DNA from: Solobacterium sp. | GTDB taxonomy: Bacteria > Bacillota_I > Bacilli_A > Erysipelotrichales > Erysipelotrichaceae | DNA length: 41,253 bases | Assembly (NCBI GenBank): GCA_017539385.1 | Contig: JAFYHC010000042.1 | Location: 1-41,253 of the forward strand | Direction of reading: 5' to 3' | Part shown: piece by piece, positions 32,140 through 40,407 of the stretch | How the letters are laid out: each line of letters opens with the position of its first letter | Numbering within the stretch: the stretch's first letter is position 1 | Notes under the pieces: model-generated | Databases searched by the model: none | What the model saw: only the letters and a program-made list of their open reading frames with translations | Told to the model about the DNA's origin: nothing | Program-made: the position numbers and the translations under genes

Positions 32140-32248
32140 TCATTCATTATGCAATTGGGTCAATATATCAGTTCGTGTAATTTTACAGTGCCTGCCAGCC
32201 ATAATCACTTCGTTCCAATACGGTTAGCAGTAAAGACTTTATAAGCAG

Positions 32249-32299
32249 AAAAAGACATGGAACTCCCGTGTCAGGGCGGGCAAGAAGTCCATGTCTTTT
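32249..32299 (-). terminator. Terminator of the five-gene DraG-to-ROK operon
   Basis: Twelve-base arms AAAAGACATGGA (32250-32261) and TCCATGTCTTTT (32288-32299) enclose a smaller CCC/GGG hairpin. T runs lie on both ends. It is 72 bases after the EIIB-ROK stop. Confidence 0.85.
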
Positions 32300-32371
32300 A
32301 TATAACTGTTATTTTTTCACGATCAGCCGGTTTATCCGGAATCGATTGAACCGGTACTGTTCTTTCCTGTT

Positions 32372-33814
32372 TTATTGTTCTTTCTGTTTCAGATATTGTG
32401 AACATGCCATCAGACCGCCCACAAACATATATTCGATGACATCATCGACTTTGACAAGTTCAGGAATATATTCCTCCTGGATGACTTCGGCGATCTTACG
32501 GCGCAGTTCTGCGGTATTCGCTACCATGTCGCAATAGATCACGATGCGCTGCGGATCCAGACTGGAAATAACAGAGATCAGATACTTGCTGACAAGTTCC
32601 AGTACGCCATCCGGTGTTCTGGCAAGATTTTCCGGGGCATCGCTGTATGACAGTATCTTATTGACATACTGCATCTCACCGGCAAGACTGTGGCTTCCCT
32701 TGATCAGTGCACCGTTTACAACGTTTCCTACGCCGGCCGTCCGCGCCGCACGGGGATGGAAATAGAACGACAGGCTGTTCACTTCCTTCTGCGTGCTGAA
32801 ATAGCCAAGTGCCATCGCGTTGGCGTCGTTTTCAAATAAGAACGGGATCCCGTAGCGGTCTTCGAACCGTTTTCTGACATCGACGTTCCAGATATTGGAA
32901 GAACGGAATGTCAGATGTCCGTCATAGATGACACCGGGTGTATTCACGCAGATCAATTGCAGATCCGGCATGCGCTTGACCACGATGTCCAGCATATCCT
33001 CCAGGTCACGCAGGACGTATTTTTCCTTGATGACCTCGTCTTCAAACAGCACTGCCCCATGGTCATAGGCACGGAATACAATACGCAGTACGTTGTATTC
33101 CACGATGACCGAAAGCACCAGAATGCTGGGAAGCGTAAGGAATTCAAGTGTTTCTGCCGGTGTGCGCTGCCGTTTCATTTCCGCTTCTCTGCGCCGTTTT
33201 TCTTCCACCAGCAATGAAAACAGTGCCGATACGTCGTATGCCGCAAAGACAGACGCCGGTATCATCAATACCGTCTTATCTTTCAAAATCTCCCGCACAC
33301 GCCATAACCGGAAACCGATCTGCGGCGCCAGCAGGATGATATCCGCATCAAAGGCACGCACATAGAGGTCGTTGTAGGAAACGGCCGAAAACGAATAATT
33401 CAATGACAGAAACTTTACGCCGCTGTTGAGCTTTTCCACAAAGAACGATGTTGTAATACCGCTGGAACAGCACAAAAGCACCTTGATCTTTTCTTCGCTC
33501 TTGAGCTTGCGAAGACTCTCTGTCATTTCCACAAACAGTTCTTTCGCATGTTCCAGATCATTCAGATCAAAATGCAGATAAAACATCGACTTTCCGTCCT
33601 TCTTCATCGTAATGCGCAGTTCTACGACCATGAAGTCTTTTAACGGATTGAACGTGATCAGTCCTTCCGCATAATCGGTATCCAGAACAACGTTCTGGTA
33701 CCGGTTATTGTCATGCACATCGGTATATTGGGACAGAATATAGTCATCACTCTTTCTGGTCAGGATCCAGTCCAGGAATTCCTGCGCCAGTCTTTCTTTT
33801 ACGGCATCTGCCAT
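32372..33814 (-). CDS. PTS EIIB-like domain fused to a ROK-family domain
   Basis: This 480-residue protein has an unrecognised N-terminal region (1-108). A domain like PTS lactose/cellobiose EIIB (about 109-205) follows: IKVLLCCSSGITTSFFVEKL has the P-loop with Cys116 where EIIB is phosphorylated. A ROK (NagC/glucokinase-like) domain covers about 232-480 (TPGVIYDG, FENDANAMALGYF, AGVGNVVNGALIKG and SLAGEM). The zinc motif CxCGxxGC of most ROK proteins is absent, and no DNA-binding HTH is present, so it is neither a classic ROK repressor nor a clear sugar kinase. A phosphorylation-sensing sugar regulator is inference. It starts nine bases after the SGNH gene. Confidence 0.72.
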   Translation of the reverse strand: MADAVKERLAQEFLDWILTRKSDDYILSQYTDVHDNNRYQNVVLDTDYAEGLITFNPLKDFMVVELRITMKKDGKSMFYLHFDLNDLEHAKELFVEMTESLRKLKSEEKIKVLLCCSSGITTSFFVEKLNSGVKFLSLNYSFSAVSYNDLYVRAFDADIILLAPQIGFRLWRVREILKDKTVLMIPASVFAAYDVSALFSLLVEEKRRREAEMKRQRTPAETLEFLTLPSILVLSVIVEYNVLRIVFRAYDHGAVLFEDEVIKEKYVLRDLEDMLDIVVKRMPDLQLICVNTPGVIYDGHLTFRSSNIWNVDVRKRFEDRYGIPFLFENDANAMALGYFSTQKEVNSLSFYFHPRAARTAGVGNVVNGALIKGSHSLAGEMQYVNKILSYSDAPENLARTPDGVLELVSKYLISVISSLDPQRIVIYCDMVANTAELRRKIAEVIQEEYIPELVKVDDVIEYMFVGGLMACSQYLKQKEQ

Positions 33815-33823
33815 AGGTCCCCC

Positions 33824-34981
33824 TTACTTTCGGAACAGTGCCTCCATGACACAGTCCGCCATGGCTGTATAGCCTTCCAGTGACGGATGAAGATGATCCC
33901 CGCTGTCATATTCATTGCGGAAACATTCCGGATGTTCTTCATCCCGTACTGCTTTGTCGAAATCCACGCAGCCATCGAGCAGATCAGTGGTGCGCAGCCA
34001 GTCATTGAATTCGTTCTTCAGTTTTTCCCGGAAGTCCGCATAGGTGCGCCATCCGGCAATGGGTAGAAGTGTTCCCCCATATACAGCATACCCGCGTCTG
34101 CGCGCCTCTTCAATATATATGCGTGCATACCCGTCTGCCATTTCCGATGCTTTCGGCAGATCGGACCAGGGACGGAAGATGTTTGTTTCAATACCGACGG
34201 GATGAATGATATCGTTGATGCCATGCTGGATCAGCACCGTATCTGCACCGGCTGTTTCCATTTCCCGGGCAAAGCGGAATTCCCCTTTTCTTCCGTATGC
34301 CGCATAGGTAATGCACGAATATTCACGCAGGATGCGGGTGCCGCTGATGGCACGCCGAATGACTGCGACATCCCGGTGTCCTTCCTTCCACAGCATCTGT
34401 GCCAGCTCATCCGGCCAGTCCTGTGCCGTGATGGAATCCCCATAGCAGATAAATGCCCGGTTGGTGCTGTCGGTATAGATATCGATCGTATTCAGGAAGT
34501 AATACCAGTGGGTATTGCGTCCGTCATCGTTTTTGAAATCTGCCTGATCCCGGTAATTCCCATAGGCATAATAGCCCCGTGACAGACATCCGGTGATCAG
34601 TACTGCCGCATTCATATCGGTATAGTCTTCCATATAGAGAGATACGGAAAGATATTCCCCTGCCCGTACATCCATGGGAATGACATCACTGACGATTTCT
34701 TCTCCCGCCTCGATCGTCAGTACTTCTTCACCATCCCTGGTGATTGGGATCACGGTATCGGGATCAATGCGTCGCTTGCCTTCGCTGCGTGCAATGGAGG
34801 CGGTAAAATGCACCGCTTCACTGCCGCTGATATTGGAAAAATGCAGGCGCAGTGCAGAGCCGGAAAAGACCATGCGGATCGGATAGCGTACCGTCAGATT
34901 CTTTGCAAAATGCATTTCTGTCTGGTCATGGATGCTGGTGGCGTTGCCCCAGCAGGCGACCCATTTCTTATCGTTTTCCAT
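33824..34981 (-). CDS. SGNH/GDSL hydrolase
   Basis: This 385-residue protein has an N-terminal beta-sandwich (about 1-165) and a C-terminal SGNH esterase domain. Block I is FICYGDSIT (Ser183 nucleophile), block III is QHGINDI, and the Asp-His pair is in SGDHLHPS (Asp362, His365). There is no signal peptide, so it is cytoplasmic and probably removes acyl groups from imported sugars or glycosides. I chose ATG 34981, with AAAGGAG upstream; earlier codons in the frame lie within the GTPase gene. It lies ten bases after that gene and nine before the ROK gene, so it is in the operon. Confidence 0.88.
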   Translation of the reverse strand: MENDKKWVACWGNATSIHDQTEMHFAKNLTVRYPIRMVFSGSALRLHFSNISGSEAVHFTASIARSEGKRRIDPDTVIPITRDGEEVLTIEAGEEIVSDVIPMDVRAGEYLSVSLYMEDYTDMNAAVLITGCLSRGYYAYGNYRDQADFKNDDGRNTHWYYFLNTIDIYTDSTNRAFICYGDSITAQDWPDELAQMLWKEGHRDVAVIRRAISGTRILREYSCITYAAYGRKGEFRFAREMETAGADTVLIQHGINDIIHPVGIETNIFRPWSDLPKASEMADGYARIYIEEARRRGYAVYGGTLLPIAGWRTYADFREKLKNEFNDWLRTTDLLDGCVDFDKAVRDEEHPECFRNEYDSGDHLHPSLEGYTAMADCVMEALFRK

Positions 34982-34991
34982 GTTTTCTCCT

Positions 34992-37475
34992 TTATCCTGC
35001 ATGGACCAGTGCTTCAATGGATTCAATGCGTCCAGCCAGCTCCCGTGCTGACATGCGCAGTGCCGCATGTGCAAAGGCTGCGTTCTGGATCAGTCCGTCC
35101 GAAGAAGCGACTGTCACCCGGTATTTCCCTTTCAGCTTATACGATAATTCTTCAATATAGGCATCTGCTGTCTGGTCGGTCCTTGTATAGACAACAGACA
35201 TGTTTCCCTTATTGACGGTGGAACCGTAATTATCCCGTACTTTATAGCCGTCATAGACGAGTACGACCTTTTCTCCGGTATATCCCTGATAGTTGTAGAT
35301 ACGGTCCGTCAGTTTCTCTCTGGCATGGGTAATGTCAACTCTTGCAAGTTCTTTCAGGTCTTCCCATGCATAAATCATATTATACCCGTCGATCAGCAGA
35401 CAGGGCGGCAATTGTGATTCTTTGGACACATGCGGCTTCGCTGCCCGGACCGGACGTCTGGATACGTATTGTTTCTTGGTATTGCGGTTATTGGAGGAGC
35501 TGCCTTCAATAAGTGCTTTCATCTCTTCTTCGGAGACATGATAGCGTGTCTTCTGCGGTGCTGTATCGGTCTTCTTTTCGCGGTATGGCTGCACATGCAT
35601 CAATGCATCTGCCTCATCCCATTCCACTGCATAGCCTGCACCATGTGAACAGAAAACAGAGCCCGGCGGATTGCGCAGATCGGTTTCCCAATGGTAGCCG
35701 ACTTCCTCGATCCGCTCTTCCTGCGACGCACTGATCTCATATCCGTCCGGACGGGCAGAGAACACACCTGCACCCCGTGTATATGCCAGTACATCTTTCT
35801 GGTAATTCATCAGTGTGCGCATCGGTCCCCGTCCGGTGATCTTCATGCGCTCCCCGTCTTCTTCCACATTGACGCTGGCTTCCCGCGTATCCAGATCATA
35901 GAGCGCTTTGGACAGCGAACCGGCCGGTACATAGAGCGTAAAAGAGGCATAGGGCTCAAGGACCACGCTGTTTCCCTTCATAAGTGCCTGACGCACCGCA
36001 CGCCGGGCAGCCTGGCGGAAATCCTGTCCCTCGGTATGCTTGAGATGTCCCTTCCCGGCGGTCAGCACGATCCGCACATCCGTCAATGGAAACCCCGTCA
36101 GTACGCCGCGATGACGCGAAGACAATGCATGCAGGATGGAACGCTGCCAGTTGGCAGACAGCTCATCCGTCGAACATTCACTTGTCACTTCGATCCCGCT
36201 GTCCCTTGGCAAAGGTTCCAGACGCACATGAACCTCGGCATAATGACGCAGCGGTTCAAAATGTCCCGCTCCGTCCACCGGTTCCGTTACCGTTTCTTTA
36301 TAGAGGATACTGCCGTTGCCAAAAGTCACATGGATTCCGCAGCGGTCGAAGATCTTCTTCTGCAGCACTTCCATCTGCATATCCCCCATGATGCGCACCC
36401 GGATCGTTTTGGCAATGGTATCTGTTTCAATTTCCAGCATCGGATCTTCTTCTGCCAATTGACGGCATACCCGTCCTAACAGCAGGATATCCGATCCTTC
36501 CGGCACCAGCAGCCGGTATTCCAGACACGCACTCAATAGCGGCACATCCGCATTCTCTTCAAAACCCAGTCCCTGGCCAGCCATGGTCTCATTGAGTCCC
36601 TTGACCGTGCAGATCATGCCGGCTTCTGCCTTTTCCAGCAATGTAAAGGAATTGCCGGAATACAGCCGCAATTGGTCTGCTTTTTCCGTCTCCGTCAGTT
36701 TCTGTCTTGCTTTCAGCTCACCGCCGGTGATCTTCATATGTGTTAAGCGCGTACCGCTTTCATCACTGGAGATCTTATATACACGTGCACCGAATTCTTC
36801 CGGCCATACCCTTTCAAATGTCAGATCACTGATCAGATCCATTAATTCCCGGATGCCCTGCATCTTCAGTGCAGAACCAAAAAGGCACGGGAAAACATCC
36901 CGTCTCACGAAGGCATCCTGCACCATCTCCCACGGGACCTTCCCATCTTCCAGATACGCTTCCAGTGCTTCTTCACTGATCGTTGCCAATTGTTCTTCTG
37001 TATCTTCTCTGCCAAAGGCGGTGATCGCCGGCGACAGTTTCCGCAGTGCTTCCAGATGCTCGTCTTCGCTGATGCGGCAGATATCCATCTTATTGACAAA
37101 GACGGCACACGGCACATCGTAGTGCTCCAGGCACTTCCAGATCGTCTCGGTATGGCTCTGTATGCCATCCAGTCCGCTGATCAGTACGATGGCAAGATCC
37201 AATACCTGCAGCACACGCTCCATCTCAGCAGAAAAATCCACATGACCGGGTGTATCGATCACATAGATCTCCGTATCTTTCCAGGTAAAATGCGTTTCCT
37301 TGGAATAGATCGTAATGCCATGGTCCCGCTCCTGGCCATCGTAGTCCAGCACCGTATCTCCATGATCCACGCGACCTGCCTTGCGGATCGCTCCGGCTGT
37401 ATACAGCATGCTTTCGATGGCCGTCGTCTTGCCCGCATCAACATGGGCAAGTATTCCAATCACGGTCCGTTTCAT
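34992..37475 (-). CDS. Ribosome-protection type GTPase (TetM-like) fused to a Rae1/YacP-like NYN nuclease
   Basis: This 827-residue protein begins with an EF-G/TetM-like translational GTPase: G1 AHVDAGKTT (10-18), GITIYSKETHF, G3 DTPGHVDF and G4 NKMD, then domains III-V (EPYASFTLYVPAGSLSKAL and the C-terminal SVFCSHGAGYAVEWDE). After a basic linker (about 645-690), residues 693-827 form an NYN domain close to Rae1/YacP: LLIDGYNMIYAWEDLKEL, VLVYDGYK, TADAYIEEL and ASSDG, with the acidic metal-binding residues kept. Rae1 of Bacillus cuts mRNA in the ribosomal A site. The fusion would place a ribosome-binding GTPase and an A-site nuclease on one chain. The start overlaps the HAD stop (ATGA). Confidence 0.88.
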   Translation of the reverse strand: MKRTVIGILAHVDAGKTTAIESMLYTAGAIRKAGRVDHGDTVLDYDGQERDHGITIYSKETHFTWKDTEIYVIDTPGHVDFSAEMERVLQVLDLAIVLISGLDGIQSHTETIWKCLEHYDVPCAVFVNKMDICRISEDEHLEALRKLSPAITAFGREDTEEQLATISEEALEAYLEDGKVPWEMVQDAFVRRDVFPCLFGSALKMQGIRELMDLISDLTFERVWPEEFGARVYKISSDESGTRLTHMKITGGELKARQKLTETEKADQLRLYSGNSFTLLEKAEAGMICTVKGLNETMAGQGLGFEENADVPLLSACLEYRLLVPEGSDILLLGRVCRQLAEEDPMLEIETDTIAKTIRVRIMGDMQMEVLQKKIFDRCGIHVTFGNGSILYKETVTEPVDGAGHFEPLRHYAEVHVRLEPLPRDSGIEVTSECSTDELSANWQRSILHALSSRHRGVLTGFPLTDVRIVLTAGKGHLKHTEGQDFRQAARRAVRQALMKGNSVVLEPYASFTLYVPAGSLSKALYDLDTREASVNVEEDGERMKITGRGPMRTLMNYQKDVLAYTRGAGVFSARPDGYEISASQEERIEEVGYHWETDLRNPPGSVFCSHGAGYAVEWDEADALMHVQPYREKKTDTAPQKTRYHVSEEEMKALIEGSSSNNRNTKKQYVSRRPVRAAKPHVSKESQLPPCLLIDGYNMIYAWEDLKELARVDITHAREKLTDRIYNYQGYTGEKVVLVYDGYKVRDNYGSTVNKGNMSVVYTRTDQTADAYIEELSYKLKGKYRVTVASSDGLIQNAAFAHAALRMSARELAGRIESIEALVHAG

Positions 37476-38134
37476 AGCCGCTCCCCAATCAACGCAGGCA
37501 CTTCACGGAGATCCTGCACGGCAGCGATCACCGTATCAAACTTGTCATAGTACTGCCGAAGCACCGGCCGATCGATCACGATCGTTTCTGCTCCGATCGT
37601 CTTTGCACAGGTAATGCCGGACAATGAATCCTCAAGCACCAGCGGATGCGAAGCATGCAGGATCGCTTTTGCTTTTTCAAACATGGCAGTCTTGCTTGTA
37701 AAACTGCCGTCATCGTAAACGATCGTTTCCGGATCGATCCACGCATCCAGATCAAACATGCGCCGGAAGAAATCAATATTCTCCCGGATCGACGCCGATG
37801 CGATCGTAAACGGCACATGCTTTTCTTTTAACAGTGCAAATAATTCATATGCCCCAGGGCACAGTGCGGCTGTCCCGCTTTCTTCCACCGCTTTGCGGTA
37901 CATTGCTTCCTTGCGCACAGAAAGTGCACGGTATTCTTCCTCACTGCGGCCGTTGTCCGTCATAATGCGGAATATTTCCACATTCGGCTTGCCGGCATAT
38001 ACCGATTCCATCTCATGCAGTGTGACCGGCTTCCCGCACAGTTCTCTCGACAGTGCATCAAATACCTGCACATGATAGTCCGTATCAAAAAACAATGTCC
38101 CGTTAAAATCAAAGATCACTCCGTCAAATTTCAT
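37472..38134 (-). CDS. HAD family phosphatase-like protein with Asn in motif I
   Basis: This 220-residue protein belongs to the beta-phosphoglucomutase/phosphatase branch of HAD. Motif I reads IFDFNGTLFF (Asp9 nucleophile, but Asn11 in place of the usual second Asp acid/base). An alpha-helical cap follows, then motif II TIASAS, a Lys and the acidic LEDSLSG motif. The Asn change occurs in a subgroup of clostridial HAD proteins, but would slow classic phosphatase turnover. The substrate is unknown. It overlaps the ADP-ribosylglycohydrolase and GTPase genes by four bases on each side. Confidence 0.88.
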   Translation of the reverse strand: MKFDGVIFDFNGTLFFDTDYHVQVFDALSRELCGKPVTLHEMESVYAGKPNVEIFRIMTDNGRSEEEYRALSVRKEAMYRKAVEESGTAALCPGAYELFALLKEKHVPFTIASASIRENIDFFRRMFDLDAWIDPETIVYDDGSFTSKTAMFEKAKAILHASHPLVLEDSLSGITCAKTIGAETIVIDRPVLRQYYDKFDTVIAAVQDLREVPALIGERL

Positions 38135-39186
38135 TGAATGACCTCGCTTCTGTACATCTTCGGCAAAGAAGCCGGATCCTGTGCTGCCTTGAACAGGTCA
38201 TCGGCCATGGCCTCGATCAGTGCCCTGCATTCGAGGTGCTTTGTCCATTCTGCCGGTATCGCTTCTTTTCCGATCATTGCCCCGACAATGGCTCCCGCGA
38301 CCGCACCGGTCGAATCGGAGTCGCCGTCATGGTTGACCGCCGCCCGCAATACCGCCGATGCATCTGTCGGATGACGCATTGCACAATATGCTGCAATGGC
38401 CATTGCCTCATCCGCGACCCAGCCTTCACCCAGCTCCCGGATATTTTCCATATCGCTCTTGCTGTTTTCTGCGCACGCAACAGCCCTGTTCATGAGGTCC
38501 ATGTATTCCGGCATATACGCATTGCCTGGAAACAGTTCTTCTGTATCATGCATGGCATCCAGAACGATCTGTTTCATATCAGTTTCTTCTTCCCATACGA
38601 TGCTGTGCAGGATGAATGCCATTGTGGCCGAAGGGATATATCCCATCGGATGCGTATGTGTCAGAGCCGATGCTTCTGCGGCAGATACTGCCGCTTCATG
38701 CCGGTCACGATGCACAAGCGCACATGGTGCAATGCGCATGATCCCGCCGCATCCCTTGGAATGGTTGATCGGTTCTTCCATTGTCCCCATCACACCGCCT
38801 TTTAATGCCCCAAGACATGTATTGCCCGGTGCCCGGCGGTGATGCAGGCGCTTTTCATCCAGTATGCGGCACTTTTGAAACGGCTCCGGTGCATCGTCAA
38901 ACTGCGTTGTCAGCCAGTCCATATATGCCAGCCAGATATATTCTTTTTCACTGCGGTCTTTGCGCGCACTGGCAAATAAGAGTCCCTCCGCCGTAAACAA
39001 TGTCATCTGCGTATCATCGGAAAAGATGGCTTTATGATCAAACGGACTCAGTTCATAGGACTGAATTCCATTCGGTCCATATGTTTTCTGAATCTCTTTT
39101 AACCGGTCAAATTCCACAGCATATCCCAATGCATCTCCCGCCGCCGAAAGCAGCAGGCATCCTCTCATCCTGTCGAGTCTGTCCAT
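38131..39186 (-). CDS. ADP-ribosylglycohydrolase (DraG/ARH family)
   Basis: This 351-residue protein removes ADP-ribose from protein, nucleic acid or small-molecule targets using two Mg/Mn ions. The metal motifs are AIFSDDTQMTLF (about 53-64) and AAVNHDGDSDSTGAVAGAI near the C-terminus; GDALGYAVEF and THTHPMGY are also typical. It is the first gene of a five-gene operon (DraG-like, HAD, GTPase-NYN, SGNH, EIIB-ROK). AGGAGG lies seven bases before the ATG. No ADP-ribosyltransferase is in the window, so the target is open. Confidence 0.93.
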   Translation of the reverse strand: MDRLDRMRGCLLLSAAGDALGYAVEFDRLKEIQKTYGPNGIQSYELSPFDHKAIFSDDTQMTLFTAEGLLFASARKDRSEKEYIWLAYMDWLTTQFDDAPEPFQKCRILDEKRLHHRRAPGNTCLGALKGGVMGTMEEPINHSKGCGGIMRIAPCALVHRDRHEAAVSAAEASALTHTHPMGYIPSATMAFILHSIVWEEETDMKQIVLDAMHDTEELFPGNAYMPEYMDLMNRAVACAENSKSDMENIRELGEGWVADEAMAIAAYCAMRHPTDASAVLRAAVNHDGDSDSTGAVAGAIVGAMIGKEAIPAEWTKHLECRALIEAMADDLFKAAQDPASLPKMYRSEVIQ

Positions 39187-39215
39187 ATCTTTTCCTCCTG
39201 TTTTTTATTTCTATC

Positions 39216-39224
39216 AGTATACCA
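39216..39224 (-). promoter_or_regulatory. Extended -10 promoter of the five-gene operon
   Basis: Minus-strand TGGTATACT (39224-39216), predicted start 39209 and a 23-base leader. The same nine bases form the leaderless promoter at 4389-4397. Confidence 0.7.
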
Positions 39225-39234
39225 TTACATGCAC

Positions 39235-39260
39235 GAAAAAAGCGCTCCAGGGGGAACGCT
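39235..39260 (-). terminator. Terminator overlapping the stop of the small gene after sepF
   Basis: Minus-strand AGCGTTCC (39260-39253) pairs with GGAGCGCT (39248-39241, one G-U wobble), followed by six T. The stop TAG (39261-39259) shares two bases with the left arm. Confidence 0.8.
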
Positions 39261-39531
39261 AGTTCAGATTCTCATGGAAACGGGACTTTATCGCATCCAG
39301 TGCAACACCAAGTGACTTTTCCAGGAATTCTTCCTCATCGATCTCACCGGCTGTCAGCTGATCGATCAGTTCCTTCATCTCACTCATGTCCAGAATGGCA
39401 ATGCCTGCGGATGCCAGGATCTTATCCCGGTTTGCCGCAAGTCCATGGATATGCTCGGTAAAACTTCCGCTGTCCGTCTGCATCTCCATCGTCTCGTTTT
39501 CAAAATCAAATACGATACGATCCATAGGCAC
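39259..39531 (-). CDS. Small acidic protein downstream of sepF, unknown function
   Basis: This protein has up to 90 residues. The frame starts with GTG sharing one base with the sepF stop. An ATG two codons later (39525) would give 88 residues. Neither has a clear ribosome binding site, so translation is probably coupled to sepF. The protein is acidic, with a short beta hairpin (IVFDFENETMEMQTDSG) followed by helices (DMSEMKELIDQLTAGEIDEEEF). No family is recognised. Its coupling to sepF suggests a cell-division or envelope link, which is inference. Confidence 0.65.
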   Translation of the reverse strand: MPMDRIVFDFENETMEMQTDSGSFTEHIHGLAANRDKILASAGIAILDMSEMKELIDQLTAGEIDEEEFLEKSLGVALDAIKSRFHENLN

Positions 39532-39911
39532 TACAGCGTGATCTTGCCGGCCACATCGGAATCATGCGGAACACACAGGATCACACGGTGACCGATCTTT
39601 TCAATTCTTCCGTTTCTGCAATATACGACGCCGCTCAGGAAGTCGATCATACGCTGGGAGTATTCCCGCGTCATCTTCTGCAGATTGATGATCACACCGC
39701 AGTTCTGCTTGAGAACATCTGCGATTGCAGAAGCTTCTTCATACGTCTGCGGGCAGAATAAACGGAACCGGTATGAGATATTCGCATTCGCCGGTGCTGC
39801 TTCCGTCTGTACCGGAATGTCTACATCGTTATTATCGATCTCTACTGTCTCCACATCATCTTCCAGATCTTCTGTGGTAAAGAAACCTTCAAGCCATTTT
39901 TTCTTTTCCAT
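39531..39911 (-). CDS. sepF: Cell division protein SepF
   Basis: This 126-residue protein links FtsZ filaments to the membrane. It has a short N-terminal amphipathic segment (KKWLEGFFTTED), an acidic linker and the SepF core (about 48-126: YRFRLFCPQTYEEASAIADV, CGVIINLQKM, RMIDFLSGVVYCRNGRIEKI). Its FtsZ partner is not in this window. GGGAGG lies eight bases before the ATG, within the loop of a perfect inverted repeat. A weak extended -10 TGCTAAACT (39949-39941) lies just upstream. Confidence 0.93.
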   Translation of the reverse strand: MEKKKWLEGFFTTEDLEDDVETVEIDNNDVDIPVQTEAAPANANISYRFRLFCPQTYEEASAIADVLKQNCGVIINLQKMTREYSQRMIDFLSGVVYCRNGRIEKIGHRVILCVPHDSDVAGKITL

Positions 39912-39939
39912 AGCAGTATTCCTCCCGTATTACTGCTAT
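39910..39939. repeat. Inverted repeat around the sepF ribosome binding site
   Basis: Perfect nine-base arms ATAGCAGTA (39910-39918) and TACTGCTAT (39931-39939) enclose a 12-base loop containing the GGGAGG site; the AU of the sepF AUG is in one arm. If the -10 at 39941-39946 is right, the transcript starts inside the upstream arm. In that case a DNA operator is more likely than an mRNA hairpin. Confidence 0.6.
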
Positions 39940-40047
39940 TAGTTTAGCACGTTTATGCACATACGAGGGAAGATTTACTTCCGTGAAAACACAAAGTCCG
40001 ATATGATGGATATTGTAAGAAACCAAGATGTAAAGGGGAGAATGGTT

Positions 40048-40407
40048 ATGAAATATCTGAAGCAATTCGGGATCATCCTGCTGGTCACCTGCATCGGCGA
40101 GCTGATCCGCTACTTTGTACCGCTGCCCATTCCCGGCAGTATCTATGGGCTGGTACTGATGTTTGTTCTGTTATGTACGCATGTGATCAAACTGGATGAT
40201 GTGCGTGCCGGAGCCGGCTTTCTGATCGAGATCATGCCGGTCATGTTTATCCCGGCAGCGGTCGGTCTGATGGACTCCTGGTCCGACGTACAGCCGATCC
40301 TGATCCCGATGCTCGTCATCCCGATCGTGACCACAGCCATCGTCATGGCAGTCACCGGCATCACTGCCCAGAAAATCATTGAGAAAGGAAAGAAACGCCA
40401 TGAATGA
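40048..40407 (+). CDS. lrgA: LrgA/CidA family membrane protein
   Basis: This 119-residue protein has four membrane helices with the family motif VPLPIPGSIYGLVLMF and a basic C-terminus. LrgA/CidA proteins are holin-like and affect murein hydrolase export, autolysis and, in some species, pyruvate uptake. I chose ATG 40048, which is eight bases after GGGGAG; the ATG six bases earlier is too close to that site. A possible promoter, TTCCGT-17-TATGAT, spans 39979-40007. No LytSR two-component genes are in view. Confidence 0.9.
   Translation: MKYLKQFGIILLVTCIGELIRYFVPLPIPGSIYGLVLMFVLLCTHVIKLDDVRAGAGFLIEIMPVMFIPAAVGLMDSWSDVQPILIPMLVIPIVTTAIVMAVTGITAQKIIEKGKKRHE

Noticed and set aside
34992..37475. 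Mobile tetracycline-resistance gene
   Set aside because: The GTPase domain is diverged from Tet(M/O/W), is fused to an NYN nuclease and sits in an operon with no mobile-element genes. Calling resistance would be unsupported.
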